Source of the DNA: Flavobacterium sp. N2038
Lineage (GTDB): Bacteria; Bacteroidota; Bacteroidia; Flavobacteriales; Flavobacteriaceae
Assembly: GCF_025947185.1 (NCBI RefSeq)
Contig: NZ_CP110001.1
Location: 3,472,001-3,536,000, forward strand
DNA: 64,000 bases
Direction: 5' to 3'
The notes under the pieces were generated by a model. That model was not told the DNA's origin, did not search any database, and saw only the letters and a program-made list of their open reading frames with translations. This document shows positions 16,076 through 24,944 of this stretch, one piece after another. The position numbers and the translations under genes were made by a program. Positions within the stretch are counted from its first letter, which is position 1. Every line of letters begins with the position of its first letter.

Positions 16076-17884
16076 TTAGTGTGATTTAGATTTTTCGGCA
16101 CTGTTAACCTGTATTTCTTTTTTAGAGTGTTTATTTATTCCTCCTTCACTACTTGTATCAATTCCTTTAACAGCGATTTCCTGTCTCTCTTTTGTTGTAT
16201 GCGATTCCAGATTTCCTTCAATATTTTCCATGAAGTTTCCTGTAACATTCAGCATACTATCACCTCCGACAGTAACATTATGCATCATTCCAATTGTGGT
16301 CGATTTATCAACTCCTGCACTCTCACTAATATTCATTCCTGCACTTGAACTAATGTTTTGAGAGGCATTCATAATAATATCTGTTGCTGTCATCGTTATG
16401 ACTTTTGGTGCTGTAATATTGATGTTTCCGCCAACTGTATCTAAATGTATTTCATTACCAATTTTATCTGTAATAATAATACTTTCATCTTCAGTGAATT
16501 TAATAATGTGACCGCTTCGGGTATGAATGGCTTTTATATTATTCTGGCTGTCTGCATAATTGCTTTTATCCTGCCCATTATACTGTGCTCCAATTACGTA
16601 CGGACTCTGAATGTTGTTTCCTTCAAAACCAATGAATACTTCTTCGCCTATTTCGGGAATAAAATAAAATCCTTTTCCTGCTCCTGAATGTGGCTGAATC
16701 AGACGTATCCACTCGCTTACAATATTACTGTTACTTCCGTAAAGCTGTACTTTTACACGTCCAATTCCATCAGGATCATTATTATCTACTACGTGCGCCG
16801 GTTGGTTTTCGGCGTTTGCAAATACGTGAACATTGGTATAATGAGGTGCGCTAACATCTGCAGGGATTGCTTTAAATTCGCAGGAATAATTTCCATGTAC
16901 CTGAGAATGATGTATTACTTCGATCGCGATTAGCTCGTGTTCTACTGTTTGGTTTACTATTGTAAAAACTTGACCAAGTCCAATTGGGAAATAGGAAATC
17001 CCGCTATAATAAACACTATTGGCATCATTCCCGGAAGTTTGAAGCTTAATCATCTCTTCAATATCTTCCTGATTTTGAGCATTTACAGTATAAGCACCAT
17101 TGGACAACTCTGCATTTGCAACTGTTCCCTGATTGTAACCTACAATAGATGAAAAACTATCTTTGCTTCCTGTAGAAGTTTTTGCTGCTGCATTTTGAAC
17201 ATTGGCATTGCTATTATAATCATACCCCACTAAAGAAATTTTATGAGAGACCATATTAGCCTGTATTTTAAAACTATGAAGTGAAGCTCCGTTAATTAGT
17301 TTTGTCTGGCTGTTTTTTGTCTGTCCAAACTGCATGCGCATTCCGTCAAAATAAAACCATTGTCCATAACGGGTTGCTACTCTTTTTAGAAACTGAAAAC
17401 TGGTTTCATTGTATTGCACAAGATTACTAAATTCCTTAAGATAAGTTGATTTAATAGAATCTCTCTGATAAAATTCTCCAGGGCCTTCGGCAAAAATCCC
17501 CAGTACGATATCATCCATACTACGGTCTTTAAAGGCTCTTGCTTTTTTCATATCATCAATCACAATACTGTGACTTACACCAGATACGTGCAAACCAACC
17601 GGGCTTCCGTGAAGATCAACAGAGGAAAGTTCTGTTATAATCCCTTTGCTCATAAGTCGGATTCCGGTAAGACTTTTAAAGGTAAAAATCACTTCATCTC
17701 CAAGATAACTTCTTAAAGCTTTAGCCTGATCAGCGGGTTTAATTACTGCTTTACCCGTATATTGCCATGTGAATGAAAAATGATGATGATCGGCCATTTT
17801 TTGAGATAGCTTTAAATCATAATAAACAATGTTTTGGGTAAAACTCCCTATAGTTATATGTACTTGTTCTGAAAAATGTGCCAT
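16076..17884 (-). CDS. vgrG: T6SS spike protein VgrG (TssI)
   Basis: This 602-residue protein has the gp27-like base in residues 1-350 and a gp5-like OB fold marked by DPDGIGRVKVQLYG (about 370-385). The segment FYFIPEIGEEVFIGFEGNN follows, then a beta-helical needle with IHTRSGHIIKFTEDE and ITAPKVITMTATDIIM. It has no extra C-terminal enzyme domain and ends in a polar tail. As trimer it caps the Hcp tube and carries effectors. It lies between the second hcp and the lipase-like effector, the order expected for a spike-cargo module. Confidence 0.95.
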   Translation of the reverse strand: MAHFSEQVHITIGSFTQNIVYYDLKLSQKMADHHHFSFTWQYTGKAVIKPADQAKALRSYLGDEVIFTFKSLTGIRLMSKGIITELSSVDLHGSPVGLHVSGVSHSIVIDDMKKARAFKDRSMDDIVLGIFAEGPGEFYQRDSIKSTYLKEFSNLVQYNETSFQFLKRVATRYGQWFYFDGMRMQFGQTKNSQTKLINGASLHSFKIQANMVSHKISLVGYDYNSNANVQNAAAKTSTGSKDSFSSIVGYNQGTVANAELSNGAYTVNAQNQEDIEEMIKLQTSGNDANSVYYSGISYFPIGLGQVFTIVNQTVEHELIAIEVIHHSQVHGNYSCEFKAIPADVSAPHYTNVHVFANAENQPAHVVDNNDPDGIGRVKVQLYGSNSNIVSEWIRLIQPHSGAGKGFYFIPEIGEEVFIGFEGNNIQSPYVIGAQYNGQDKSNYADSQNNIKAIHTRSGHIIKFTEDESIIITDKIGNEIHLDTVGGNINITAPKVITMTATDIIMNASQNISSSAGMNISESAGVDKSTTIGMMHNVTVGGDSMLNVTGNFMENIEGNLESHTTKERQEIAVKGIDTSSEGGINKHSKKEIQVNSAEKSKSH

Positions 17885-17922
17885 AATAATACGTTCGTGT
17901 TTTTAATTAGCTTTTAAACAAT

Positions 17923-18318
17923 TTAATCTAAAGCAATCCAATTATTTGAGAATTTAGCATCGCCAAAAGTCAATTCTTTTGCTACTAATTCCATCGTAAT
18001 TTTCATGGGTACCTCGGTAGTACTTGTAAATTGCTCATCGTAACCAACACAAAAAGCTTTAGTAAACGAAAGTTCTTTCATTTTACTCAAAGCGTCTCTT
18101 CTGTAAAAAACAATTTTCCCGTCTTTAGTCAGATCTCCGTTTAGCATCCAGGCCAAAAAATGACTGTTCTGACTTGCTTCGATAATCAACTTTATAATAC
18201 CGCCTTTGGCATTACCAGTAGGTTTACTTGTTGTGTCGATTTCCTGTTTAAAACCAATATTAAATTCAAGAACATTATATTCTTCGCCGTCTATATGTAA
18301 TTTAGATAAAAAACTCAT
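17923..18318 (-). CDS. tssD: T6SS tube protein Hcp (TssD), paralogue next to vgrG
   Basis: This 131-residue protein starts MSFLSKLHIDGEEYNV and has the beta-barrel pattern of the Bacteroidota TssD family. It forms hexameric rings stacked inside the sheath. It differs clearly from the paralogue at 18475-18861 and lies downstream of that gene's terminator, 38 bases ahead of vgrG, so it may be a tube ring or adaptor matched to this VgrG and its cargo. Confidence 0.88.
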   Translation of the reverse strand: MSFLSKLHIDGEEYNVLEFNIGFKQEIDTTSKPTGNAKGGIIKLIIEASQNSHFLAWMLNGDLTKDGKIVFYRRDALSKMKELSFTKAFCVGYDEQFTSTTEVPMKITMELVAKELTFGDAKFSNNWIALD

Positions 18319-18403
18319 TTTGTAGATTTATTAGATGATTAAAATTAAGGGAGTATTTGAAAATCAAATTCCTTCGATAGGAAAGATTCCGTTATTTCGA
18401 TAG

Positions 18404-18440
18404 AAATAAAAAAAGGAAGTCCAATAATTGGACTTCCTTT
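18404..18440 (-). terminator. Strong terminator after the first hcp gene
   Basis: A perfect 13-bp stem (18412-18424 with 18428-18440) has a 3-base loop and, on the minus strand, is followed by a T run. It lies 34 bases after the stop of the hcp gene at 18475-18861 and separates it from the vgrG module. This would allow high hcp expression without equal expression of effectors. Confidence 0.9.
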
Positions 18441-18474
18441 AATAACTTAATTAAGATTGATAAAGTCCAAAGGA

Positions 18475-18861
18475 TTATACCCAAGCATTATCAAATTCTC
18501 CTCCACCCATCGAAATTTTACGAGCAGAAATCATAAAAGTTTCTGTTAACGGATTATCACTGTTGTGATCAAAGTTTTCTTTGTACTTAACCATGTAAGC
18601 TTCCGTAAACTTTAGCTCTTTTAAAGTAGCATTTGAGTCACGTTTGATGAATTTAACCGAACCGTCTTTTCTTTCGAAATTGTTCGTCATCCATTCAAAC
18701 AACTCAGTACTTCCAGTTGATTCAACTTCAATCATGATTCTTCCTCCACGTGTTACCGTAGATGGACGCCCTGAAGCATCTGTCTCCTGAGCCAAATCAT
18801 AACTTACGTTTAATACTTTGTAATCTTTTCCTGCTACTGATAATGATGTTAAAAACGACAT
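18475..18861 (-). CDS. tssD: T6SS tube protein Hcp (TssD), main copy
   Basis: This 128-residue protein starts MSFLTSLSVAGKDYKV. It is of the length and pattern of the Bacteroidota tube protein, with GRIMIEVESTGSTELFEWM and ETFMISARKISMGGG. It is followed by its own strong terminator and preceded by 180 bases of AT-rich sequence that probably holds its own promoter. This arrangement fits a highly expressed structural protein, so I take it as the main tube subunit. Confidence 0.92.
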   Translation of the reverse strand: MSFLTSLSVAGKDYKVLNVSYDLAQETDASGRPSTVTRGGRIMIEVESTGSTELFEWMTNNFERKDGSVKFIKRDSNATLKELKFTEAYMVKYKENFDHNSDNPLTETFMISARKISMGGGEFDNAWV

Positions 18862-19041
18862 AATGAAAAATTTTTAGTTATTAATTTATTTATTTATACT
18901 GTAAATATATAAATAAATTCTTATTATAAAATATATTTTAATCAAATTTTATTTACAATGTGCAAATTATTCAATATCAACAAATTAACTCTTTGATTTT
19001 AACACTTTAGCGAGTTTTTTAAGTAATATTTTACAAAAAAC

Positions 19042-19473
19042 CTATTTATATGACAATGGCCCAACGAAAAAATATCCTCTAAAATCAAAATCCCGGTTAG
19101 TACTTTTAATTGTAGCTTCAATTATTATATCTACCTTTTTTTTAGCCCGGCTCACATCATCAACAAAATACATTGTTTCAGATAATTCAACTTTTAGTTC
19201 CCTTACTTTTATTCGCTTCTCATGAAGTTTCAACGATTGCTTCATGGTTTTCGAAATGATTTCTTTAAGTGTATTTTCATTCATTAACAAATCAAAATCG
19301 ATCTCCCAGATTTTAGAACCAAACGTTTCATCAAACTTGCATTCTCCAAAAGTGGTTGTGGCCAGCAAAATAATCTGTTGTGCAATAGAATGCTCTATAG
19401 ACGTTTTTTCTAACTCTTTTTTCTGAATCACACTGCTAAAATCTATTGGCAGTTTGTAAAACGCTCCTTTCAT
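19042..19473 (-). CDS. tssE: T6SS baseplate subunit TssE (gp25-like)
   Basis: This 143-residue cytosolic protein has the gp25 fold signature. IAQQIILLATTTFGECKFDETFGSKIWEIDF near 30-60 follows the pattern of an early long helix and then the (E)(F/L)-G-type loop that initiates sheath polymerisation. The C-terminal half has a beta hairpin with VKVRELKVEL-like residues. TssE joins the baseplate to the sheath. It lies 13 bases after the unassigned gene at 19487. Confidence 0.82.
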   Translation of the reverse strand: MKGAFYKLPIDFSSVIQKKELEKTSIEHSIAQQIILLATTTFGECKFDETFGSKIWEIDFDLLMNENTLKEIISKTMKQSLKLHEKRIKVRELKVELSETMYFVDDVSRAKKKVDIIIEATIKSTNRDFDFRGYFFVGPLSYK

Positions 19474-19486
19474 ATTTCTTTATTTA

Positions 19487-20200
19487 TTAGATATAAATTA
19501 ACTTGTCAATATGACCTTTTTTATCTGTTTTCATTTCTTTTGAAACCTGCTTACGCTTAATAAGCTGCAGTTTTACAGAAGGTGTTAGTTTTAGAAACTT
19601 TTCTCTATATAATATATCACCAATAAATCGCTGTCCTTTTTGCTCATCCACGATTACAAAATAGCTGGTTCCTTTTTCTACTTTTAACGTATTGATATCA
19701 CCGGCAAAAATTTGAATACTCTGTCCGTCTTTTTGAAAAGTATAAGTTAGTTCCTCACTAGTTAATTTCCTGTATCGCGAAATATCATATGTTTCTATTT
19801 CTTCTTTTAAAGGTTCAAAAGGGATATTCTCAAAAAGAAAGTTTTTAGGAGCTAAAAATTTCAATCCAAAAAAGCTCCACAATCCTTTTTTCGTTGTTTG
19901 TTGTTTGTAGAAAAAAGTATCACGGGTAACTTTATATATTTCTTTCTCGTTTGTTTTATCATCTGTTACAATCATTTGATATGCCGGCACTTCTATTTCA
20001 GCTGGTAATTCAGCACCTTTAAAATGCGTCCTTAAAAATACCGATCCAACTTCCTGCTCAGAGATTGTAATGGTAATATTGTACTTTTTTAAGGCCGAAT
20101 CTGTTCTGACAATTACTTTGCCTTCGCCGCTTCCTGCATAAAAGACAGAACCGTCGTTATCTGTAAGTCCTAATGAAAGGTTTAATTCGGGAAATGGCAT
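19487..20200 (-). CDS. Conserved-looking cytosolic protein of the T6SS cluster, unassigned
   Basis: This 237-residue protein has no signal peptide or membrane segment. It is rich in beta strands and is basic near the C-terminus. It lies 63 bases after an exported-protein gene and 13 bases before tssE, in the core part of the cluster and not in an effector island. That suggests a structural part, for example of the baseplate, rather than cargo. I could not assign it to any Tss family. TssQ and TssR of gut Bacteroidales are described as envelope-located, which does not fit well. Confidence 0.7.
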   Translation of the reverse strand: MPFPELNLSLGLTDNDGSVFYAGSGEGKVIVRTDSALKKYNITITISEQEVGSVFLRTHFKGAELPAEIEVPAYQMIVTDDKTNEKEIYKVTRDTFFYKQQTTKKGLWSFFGLKFLAPKNFLFENIPFEPLKEEIETYDISRYRKLTSEELTYTFQKDGQSIQIFAGDINTLKVEKGTSYFVIVDEQKGQRFIGDILYREKFLKLTPSVKLQLIKRKQVSKEMKTDKKGHIDKLIYI

Positions 20201-20263
20201 ATTTTGATTTTTTACTAAATTATACTTTGAGTATTTTTAGTTTCGTTAAACTAAAAACTTATC

Positions 20264-20791
20264 CTATTTTTTCTTCCTTACTTTATATGATTTTAAACAA
20301 TGGAGGTAAAATCGTATATTTCGGTTATCAGCCTCAGTCGGACTAAATTCGTAGTCTTTTTTGAGCGTGAAAAATTTTATGGTATTGATCGTATGAGACA
20401 TTAGTTTTTTGATGTCTTTTCTCGAAAGTTCCAGAGCGGCAGTTCCATCACAATTTACCTTAAAGGTATTTTTCAGGATATACATTTCTCCATTTTTAAA
20501 ATAGAGTTCCAGCGGCTGGTCCTGTTTTACACAAACATTATCAGTAAAAATTTTAAAATATAGGTAGATACTGCTTTTTCGTTTTCCGAGCTGAAACACA
20601 GCATACTCATAATCTTCATTATAAACACGCAGTAAAATTGGTGTCGCACTTGCAAATAACTTTCCCGAAAGCAATAAATCATTTTGCGTAATAGGGCAAC
20701 TTAAAGTATCAATTTGATTTACTTCTTGCGCTTTAATCGAATTTGAAATTGAAAACAAACCGACTAAAAGTAAAATTTTAAGTACGTTCAT
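20264..20791 (-). CDS. Exported protein of the T6SS cluster, candidate envelope component
   Basis: This 175-residue protein has an N-terminal signal peptide (LLLVGLFSISNSIKAQ, cleaved before Q or E) and a small beta-rich mature domain with three cysteines and a basic tail. It is the first gene after the tssC terminator, next to core genes. An exported protein here could be part of the periplasmic side of the TssN/O/P complex. It was not matched with confidence to TssQ or TssR. Confidence 0.65.
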   Translation of the reverse strand: MNVLKILLLVGLFSISNSIKAQEVNQIDTLSCPITQNDLLLSGKLFASATPILLRVYNEDYEYAVFQLGKRKSSIYLYFKIFTDNVCVKQDQPLELYFKNGEMYILKNTFKVNCDGTAALELSRKDIKKLMSHTINTIKFFTLKKDYEFSPTEADNRNIRFYLHCLKSYKVRKKK

Positions 20792-20838
20792 GAATTTGAA
20801 TTATTTGGTTTGATCATTCAAAAGATCAATGTTTGGTT

Positions 20839-20880
20839 AAAAAAGGGAAACACATCTTTTACCATGTGTTCCCTTTTTTG
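20839..20880 (-). terminator. Terminator after tssC
   Basis: A stem of AAAAAAGGGAAACACAT with its complement (one bulged base) encloses an 8-base loop. On the minus strand it ends in six T. It lies 15 bases after the tssC stop and closes the tssK-O-B-C block. Confidence 0.85.
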
Positions 20881-20894
20881 ATTTTATTCTACAA

Positions 20895-22265
20895 TTATTT
20901 TTGCTCGTAATCTGTATCCCATTCTGTTCCGTCATCTCCTTTGTGTCCATCCATTTTAATAAGGAAGTTTTTAGCCGGGAAATAAGGCTTCATATGAATG
21001 TCCATATAAATTCTGTCTTTTTGAATTGGATCCTGCTCAAATCTGCGGATTTCAAAATTCTCAATTAATTTATCTGGTCCAGTGATGCCATCCAGGAAAG
21101 CAACAATCTGATTCATAATCTCTTTACGCGTTTTTGCTGTAAAGTTTTCGAAAGCACGACGATTAAGGAAATCCATTAATACTTTGGTCACATAATCAAA
21201 AACACGAACTACTGAATAGGTCTGTAATCCTAAATTGTCTCCGCTAAACAATGTTTTTGCAGAGAAAGCCATTACTTTTCCGTATTCATTAACCATAGGA
21301 ACCAATCCTAAGTTTTCAAGATTTGCAATTTCGCTTTTCTTAAGATCAAATTTCACACCATCAACCTCATTGATTCCACCAAACTTTTTACCGGCAGTAA
21401 CCTGAGACATTAACGTTTTGTATATTTTTCCTGCAAGTGCTGCAGACGGAGCGATATGTAAATCTTCGTTTTCTCCAATCTGATCAAATCTTCCACGACC
21501 TACTAACCAGTTACAAGTCATGATTACATTTGAACGATAAACATCTCCTCCTGTTAAAGAAGCTGCATCAAACATTTCCATTACATCATCCGGTTCGTCT
21601 AAGTGTTCGAAATCTGTAACTAACATTACTTTGTTCTCATGCGCAATTTTTGCCCATTTCTCGATTACTTTATTTGATCCTAAATATCCTGGAATAACCA
21701 AAATACCATAGTTGTTTTTAAGATCTAAACGATCATAATTATCTACTAATTCTGAATGAATTGCATCTATAAAGCGTGTATTATCAAGATCTTTTAATTG
21801 CTCTAAATCAGCATTTACGATCGTAATGTTTTTAACTTTATCTGTTTCTGTGTTTTTAAAGAATAAAGCAATTGTTCTGTAAGCTGCTTCGATCTCTCTT
21901 GTATCTTCAACAGCTTTTGCAAGATTCTTTTTTAATAATGCTTCAGACTCTTTGCATTTATCTTCACTTTGTGCAACCATGTCGGTTATTGCCTCATTGC
22001 TGCTCAAAACAGAAGCCCAAAGTTCTAAAGTTTTTAAAAGTGTTTCTCTTTCTTTTGCTTTGTTTACTTCTCCAAGGAAAATTTTTCTTCTTGCTTTTCT
22101 GTCCGGATTAAGGTTTTGTGCACCTTCGATTGACATTTCTAATAAATCAAACCCACCGTATTTAGCCAGTTTTTCAACATTTTTCTCAATCGATGTTCCT
22201 TTTACTTTGCGCTCTAATACAGCTGTATCAAGGTCATTACTTTTATATGCTTCTTTATTTGACAT
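20895..22265 (-). CDS. tssC: T6SS sheath large subunit TssC
   Basis: This 456-residue protein has the usual length and architecture of TssC. The N-terminal region pairs with TssB, the middle has LKNNYGILVIPGYLGSN and VMLVTDFEHLDEPDD, and the C-terminal part has HMKPYFPAKNFLIKMDGH. TssB and TssC together form the contractile sheath around the Hcp tube; TssH later disassembles it. It starts 21 bases after tssB, so the pair is co-transcribed, and a terminator follows. Confidence 0.95.
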   Translation of the reverse strand: MSNKEAYKSNDLDTAVLERKVKGTSIEKNVEKLAKYGGFDLLEMSIEGAQNLNPDRKARRKIFLGEVNKAKERETLLKTLELWASVLSSNEAITDMVAQSEDKCKESEALLKKNLAKAVEDTREIEAAYRTIALFFKNTETDKVKNITIVNADLEQLKDLDNTRFIDAIHSELVDNYDRLDLKNNYGILVIPGYLGSNKVIEKWAKIAHENKVMLVTDFEHLDEPDDVMEMFDAASLTGGDVYRSNVIMTCNWLVGRGRFDQIGENEDLHIAPSAALAGKIYKTLMSQVTAGKKFGGINEVDGVKFDLKKSEIANLENLGLVPMVNEYGKVMAFSAKTLFSGDNLGLQTYSVVRVFDYVTKVLMDFLNRRAFENFTAKTRKEIMNQIVAFLDGITGPDKLIENFEIRRFEQDPIQKDRIYMDIHMKPYFPAKNFLIKMDGHKGDDGTEWDTDYEQK

Positions 22266-22286
22266 CTTTAAAAATTTTTAAGATTT

Positions 22287-22736
22287 TTATTTATTTTCTT
22301 TTAATTCTGTAATTAATGCTCCCAGACTTTCTAACAAAGCTTGTTTTGCCTCGCCATCTTCTAAAGCTGCTTTTAAAATCTTATTTGATTTTAACTGACG
22401 TATAATTTTCTGATACTGATCTTTTTCTGTTTCAAGATCTGATAAAAAATTACTTTGAGTCGTAATTCCTTTTACACCAAAATCGCCTAAATTTTTAAAG
22501 TTTAAAGCTTCAACTTTTGTAGCACCATCTGCTGTTTCAAAGTTTACTTTTACTTCTGGTTTAAAATGCTCGAATGCTTTTTCGATACTTGTAATTCCTT
22601 CTACTAATTCAGGTTTTACAGGTGCATCAACTGTTAATTTTTGAGCAACTAGTGTTCTGTTTTGAGGGATTGCAGTGATTGCCTCATCTGCATCTATTTT
22701 TACTTCATTACCTCCAATTCCATAATTTGATAACAT
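22287..22736 (-). CDS. tssB: T6SS sheath small subunit TssB
   Basis: This 149-residue protein matches TssB: an N-terminal beta part with EVKIDADEAI, a middle motif KVNFETADG, the helix NFKNLGDFGVKGI and a C-terminal helix ending in LITELKENK. It pairs with TssC to build the sheath. It lies between tssO (53 bases) and tssC (21 bases). Confidence 0.93.
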   Translation of the reverse strand: MLSNYGIGGNEVKIDADEAITAIPQNRTLVAQKLTVDAPVKPELVEGITSIEKAFEHFKPEVKVNFETADGATKVEALNFKNLGDFGVKGITTQSNFLSDLETEKDQYQKIIRQLKSNKILKAALEDGEAKQALLESLGALITELKENK

Positions 22737-22789
22737 AATTCTAAATTTTTAAATGATTAGTTTATTGATTTCTATACTCTTATTTCTTC

Positions 22790-23302
22790 TTATTGATTTT
22801 GATAAATCTGACGGCAGACATCTAAATCTCTGCTTACTTTTTCTAATTCTTCTTTATAGGTTTTGGCCGATTGGTTTAAACTGTCTATTAAATGTGAATT
22901 ATGAGTAAGACTTCTAATTTGCTTTTTGTAATCAATGATATTCTTGTATGCCAGAATAACATTATTGTACAGCTTTTTGTTTTCAGTAGTATCTTTTGGT
23001 ACTTTTTGATAGATATTGGCAATCATGACATTTGCCAGACGCTGCTGAAAATCATTGTCTACTTTTGGTGAATTAATAGAATCAATAGTCATTCTGATAC
23101 TATCAATTTTAACCGAAAAGTTGGTTTGATAATCATATTCCCTTTTCATCATTTCATTTTCTGCTTTCAGCATTTTATTTTCTGCCACCGGCATATAGAA
23201 ATTAAAAGAAACTGCAATTAACATTACTGTAAAGGTTAGAATAAAGGCAACTAAAAAGGCAATAAAAGCTTTCTGACGCTCTTGTTTGTTTAATACTTCC
23301 AT
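22790..23302 (-). CDS. tssO: T6SSiii envelope protein TssO
   Basis: This 170-residue protein has a short basic N-terminus, one membrane helix (about 13-36) and a long periplasmic helical, probably coiled-coil, part. TssO is specific to the Bacteroidota T6SS and belongs to the membrane complex that replaces TssJLM. Position between tssK and tssB and this topology support the call. Sequence conservation in the family is low, so the name rests on context plus topology. Confidence 0.78.
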   Translation of the reverse strand: MEVLNKQERQKAFIAFLVAFILTFTVMLIAVSFNFYMPVAENKMLKAENEMMKREYDYQTNFSVKIDSIRMTIDSINSPKVDNDFQQRLANVMIANIYQKVPKDTTENKKLYNNVILAYKNIIDYKKQIRSLTHNSHLIDSLNQSAKTYKEELEKVSRDLDVCRQIYQNQ

Positions 23303-23326
23303 AATTTATTATTACTATTTTATTTT

Positions 23327-24496
23327 TTAATCTTTAATAAAGAAACCGTGTCGTTTCGGGTTATGAACAATATCTTTTTTATCTGTTTCGGCAACAAACA
23401 ACTCAATATTTTCTTTCTTCTTACCAATGTAATCCAGTTTGCTCAGTGTCTCAAACAACTTCTCTATTCTGGTAAGTGTACTCATGGTAAGTGAAGCTGT
23501 TTTATCGATATGTACGTGATCATAACCTGCATTGATAAGTGTTGTAAACATAATTTCAAGATCTCCTTGCGAGATATCACACCATTCTGCAAAATAATTC
23601 AGCATCTCTTCTTTTCCGGCTCCGGATTTTGAATCGATAAAATTCTTCATCACTCTGGCAAATGAAACTACGGTACTCAACATTGAAGCCGGATGCTCAT
23701 GTACTGAGAACCATCTAAACTGTGTTAAACAACCTCCTAAGAAATATCCTGTATTATCTGCCAGCTGCATTACGGTTTGCGCCAGAATTCCGCTTTGTTG
23801 TGCACGGTTAATTTTTTGAGAAATCTGTACAACATAAATTTCAATCTGACCAAACGAACGCGCAATTTGTGCCTGCATGTCTACTAACTTTGGATGACAG
23901 GCCACCGTTACGGATGGCGGAATATAATCTTCATCAAGAATTGTGGTATCTCCGATGATAACTTTACCAATAGCAAGATAAAAACCACCATATCCAATTC
24001 CGGAACGGAATTCTTCGGCTTTAATTAAATGAAGCTTGTATTCAGGCTGTGTGTACGGATATCTTGGCGGCACTTCGTCCGGATCTGGCTCACCAAAAGG
24101 AATTCTCTTTTTTGAATTAACCGATATACAAGCCAGTAAAACCAATTGTTCGCCATCTTTTATTTCATAAGTATCTTCCGGGTATGGAACCTGAAGGTCT
24201 AATGTATCGGTATTGCTTTTACTGATCTCGATTCGCGATCCGTTTGGTGTAATGGCGTGACATTCTTCTACACGCACACGAAGCAGTTTGTGATTATCTA
24301 TCCCTAAAGTGATTTTTGTGGCCTCTTTGTTCTGGTTTCCAGAATCCAGTAGTCCATAACTTATAGGCGTGGTATGAATGCCTATTGCATCGTTTACCAA
24401 CTCAGAAACGTTATCCTGAATAGATAAAAAATGGTTCTTGTTTATCTTCATCCCATCAATCCAGTTTACGGGAAAATGACTTAATTTTTCTATCAT
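23327..24496 (-). CDS. tssK: T6SS baseplate subunit TssK
   Basis: This 389-residue protein starts with FPVNWIDGMKINKNHFLSIQD, the hallmark TssK opening (W..G M.l...HF..qd). It continues with a beta shoulder (residues to about 200), helices and a C-terminal domain. TssK trimers link the TssF/G wedges to the membrane complex. It is the first core gene after the immunity island and lies 24 bases ahead of tssO, starting a tssK-O-B-C block. Confidence 0.93.
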   Translation of the reverse strand: MIEKLSHFPVNWIDGMKINKNHFLSIQDNVSELVNDAIGIHTTPISYGLLDSGNQNKEATKITLGIDNHKLLRVRVEECHAITPNGSRIEISKSNTDTLDLQVPYPEDTYEIKDGEQLVLLACISVNSKKRIPFGEPDPDEVPPRYPYTQPEYKLHLIKAEEFRSGIGYGGFYLAIGKVIIGDTTILDEDYIPPSVTVACHPKLVDMQAQIARSFGQIEIYVVQISQKINRAQQSGILAQTVMQLADNTGYFLGGCLTQFRWFSVHEHPASMLSTVVSFARVMKNFIDSKSGAGKEEMLNYFAEWCDISQGDLEIMFTTLINAGYDHVHIDKTASLTMSTLTRIEKLFETLSKLDYIGKKKENIELFVAETDKKDIVHNPKRHGFFIKD

Positions 24497-24944
24497 AATG
24501 CTTTATTTTATATTTTGAAATGAGAATCTTTCGTTTCTCTCTTTTTAGTATTGATTCGTTTTTTGGTTAATTCAGTTATATGCTTTTGTCAATTATAACA
24601 AGCTTTTTCGGGTTAAATAGCAACAATTGCGCGCACTGAGCCTAATTTGAAACTTTCCTCTTATTTATATTTTAGTTTTAAACAAAATGTTTTTCAGCTA
24701 TCACTTAATTTTCATGTTTGATATTTAGAACCAAGTATTTAAAAATATATCCATGTCCAATTAAGTTATTAAAGCTAATTTCAGCAACTGTCGCGAGTAT
24801 CTCACTCGTGAACATAATCCTAATTATACCATTACTTAAAAAAAATATAAATATTTGATAATTCTCTACAAATTAACCTTAACTACATGCACACGAACGA
24901 GACGCTCGCGGGGTGTATTTGAATTTGAAAGCTTAATAAATATT
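24497..24944. other. Intergenic gap of 448 bases upstream of tssK
   Basis: No gene is visible. The part near 24790-24910 is a REP-like hairpin element. The stretch 24500-24780 is AT-rich and probably carries the tssK promoter, but I found no clear TTG/TAnnTTTG pair on the minus strand. Confidence 0.6.
24792..24910. repeat. REP-like hairpin element, copy 2
   Basis: Left arm 24792-24810 and right arm 24892-24910 are inverted 19-mers that differ at four positions. The right arm (CACGAACGAGACGCTCGCG) shares 17 of 19 bases with the right arm of copy 1 at 14160-14187. Left arms are more diverged. Here the arms are 81 bases apart compared with 41 in copy 1. Confidence 0.8.

Noticed and set aside
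16127..17152. Plus-strand frames opposite vgrG
   Set aside because: They are antisense shadows of the repetitive VgrG sequence with unlikely composition (rich in Ile, Cys, Phe, Asn).
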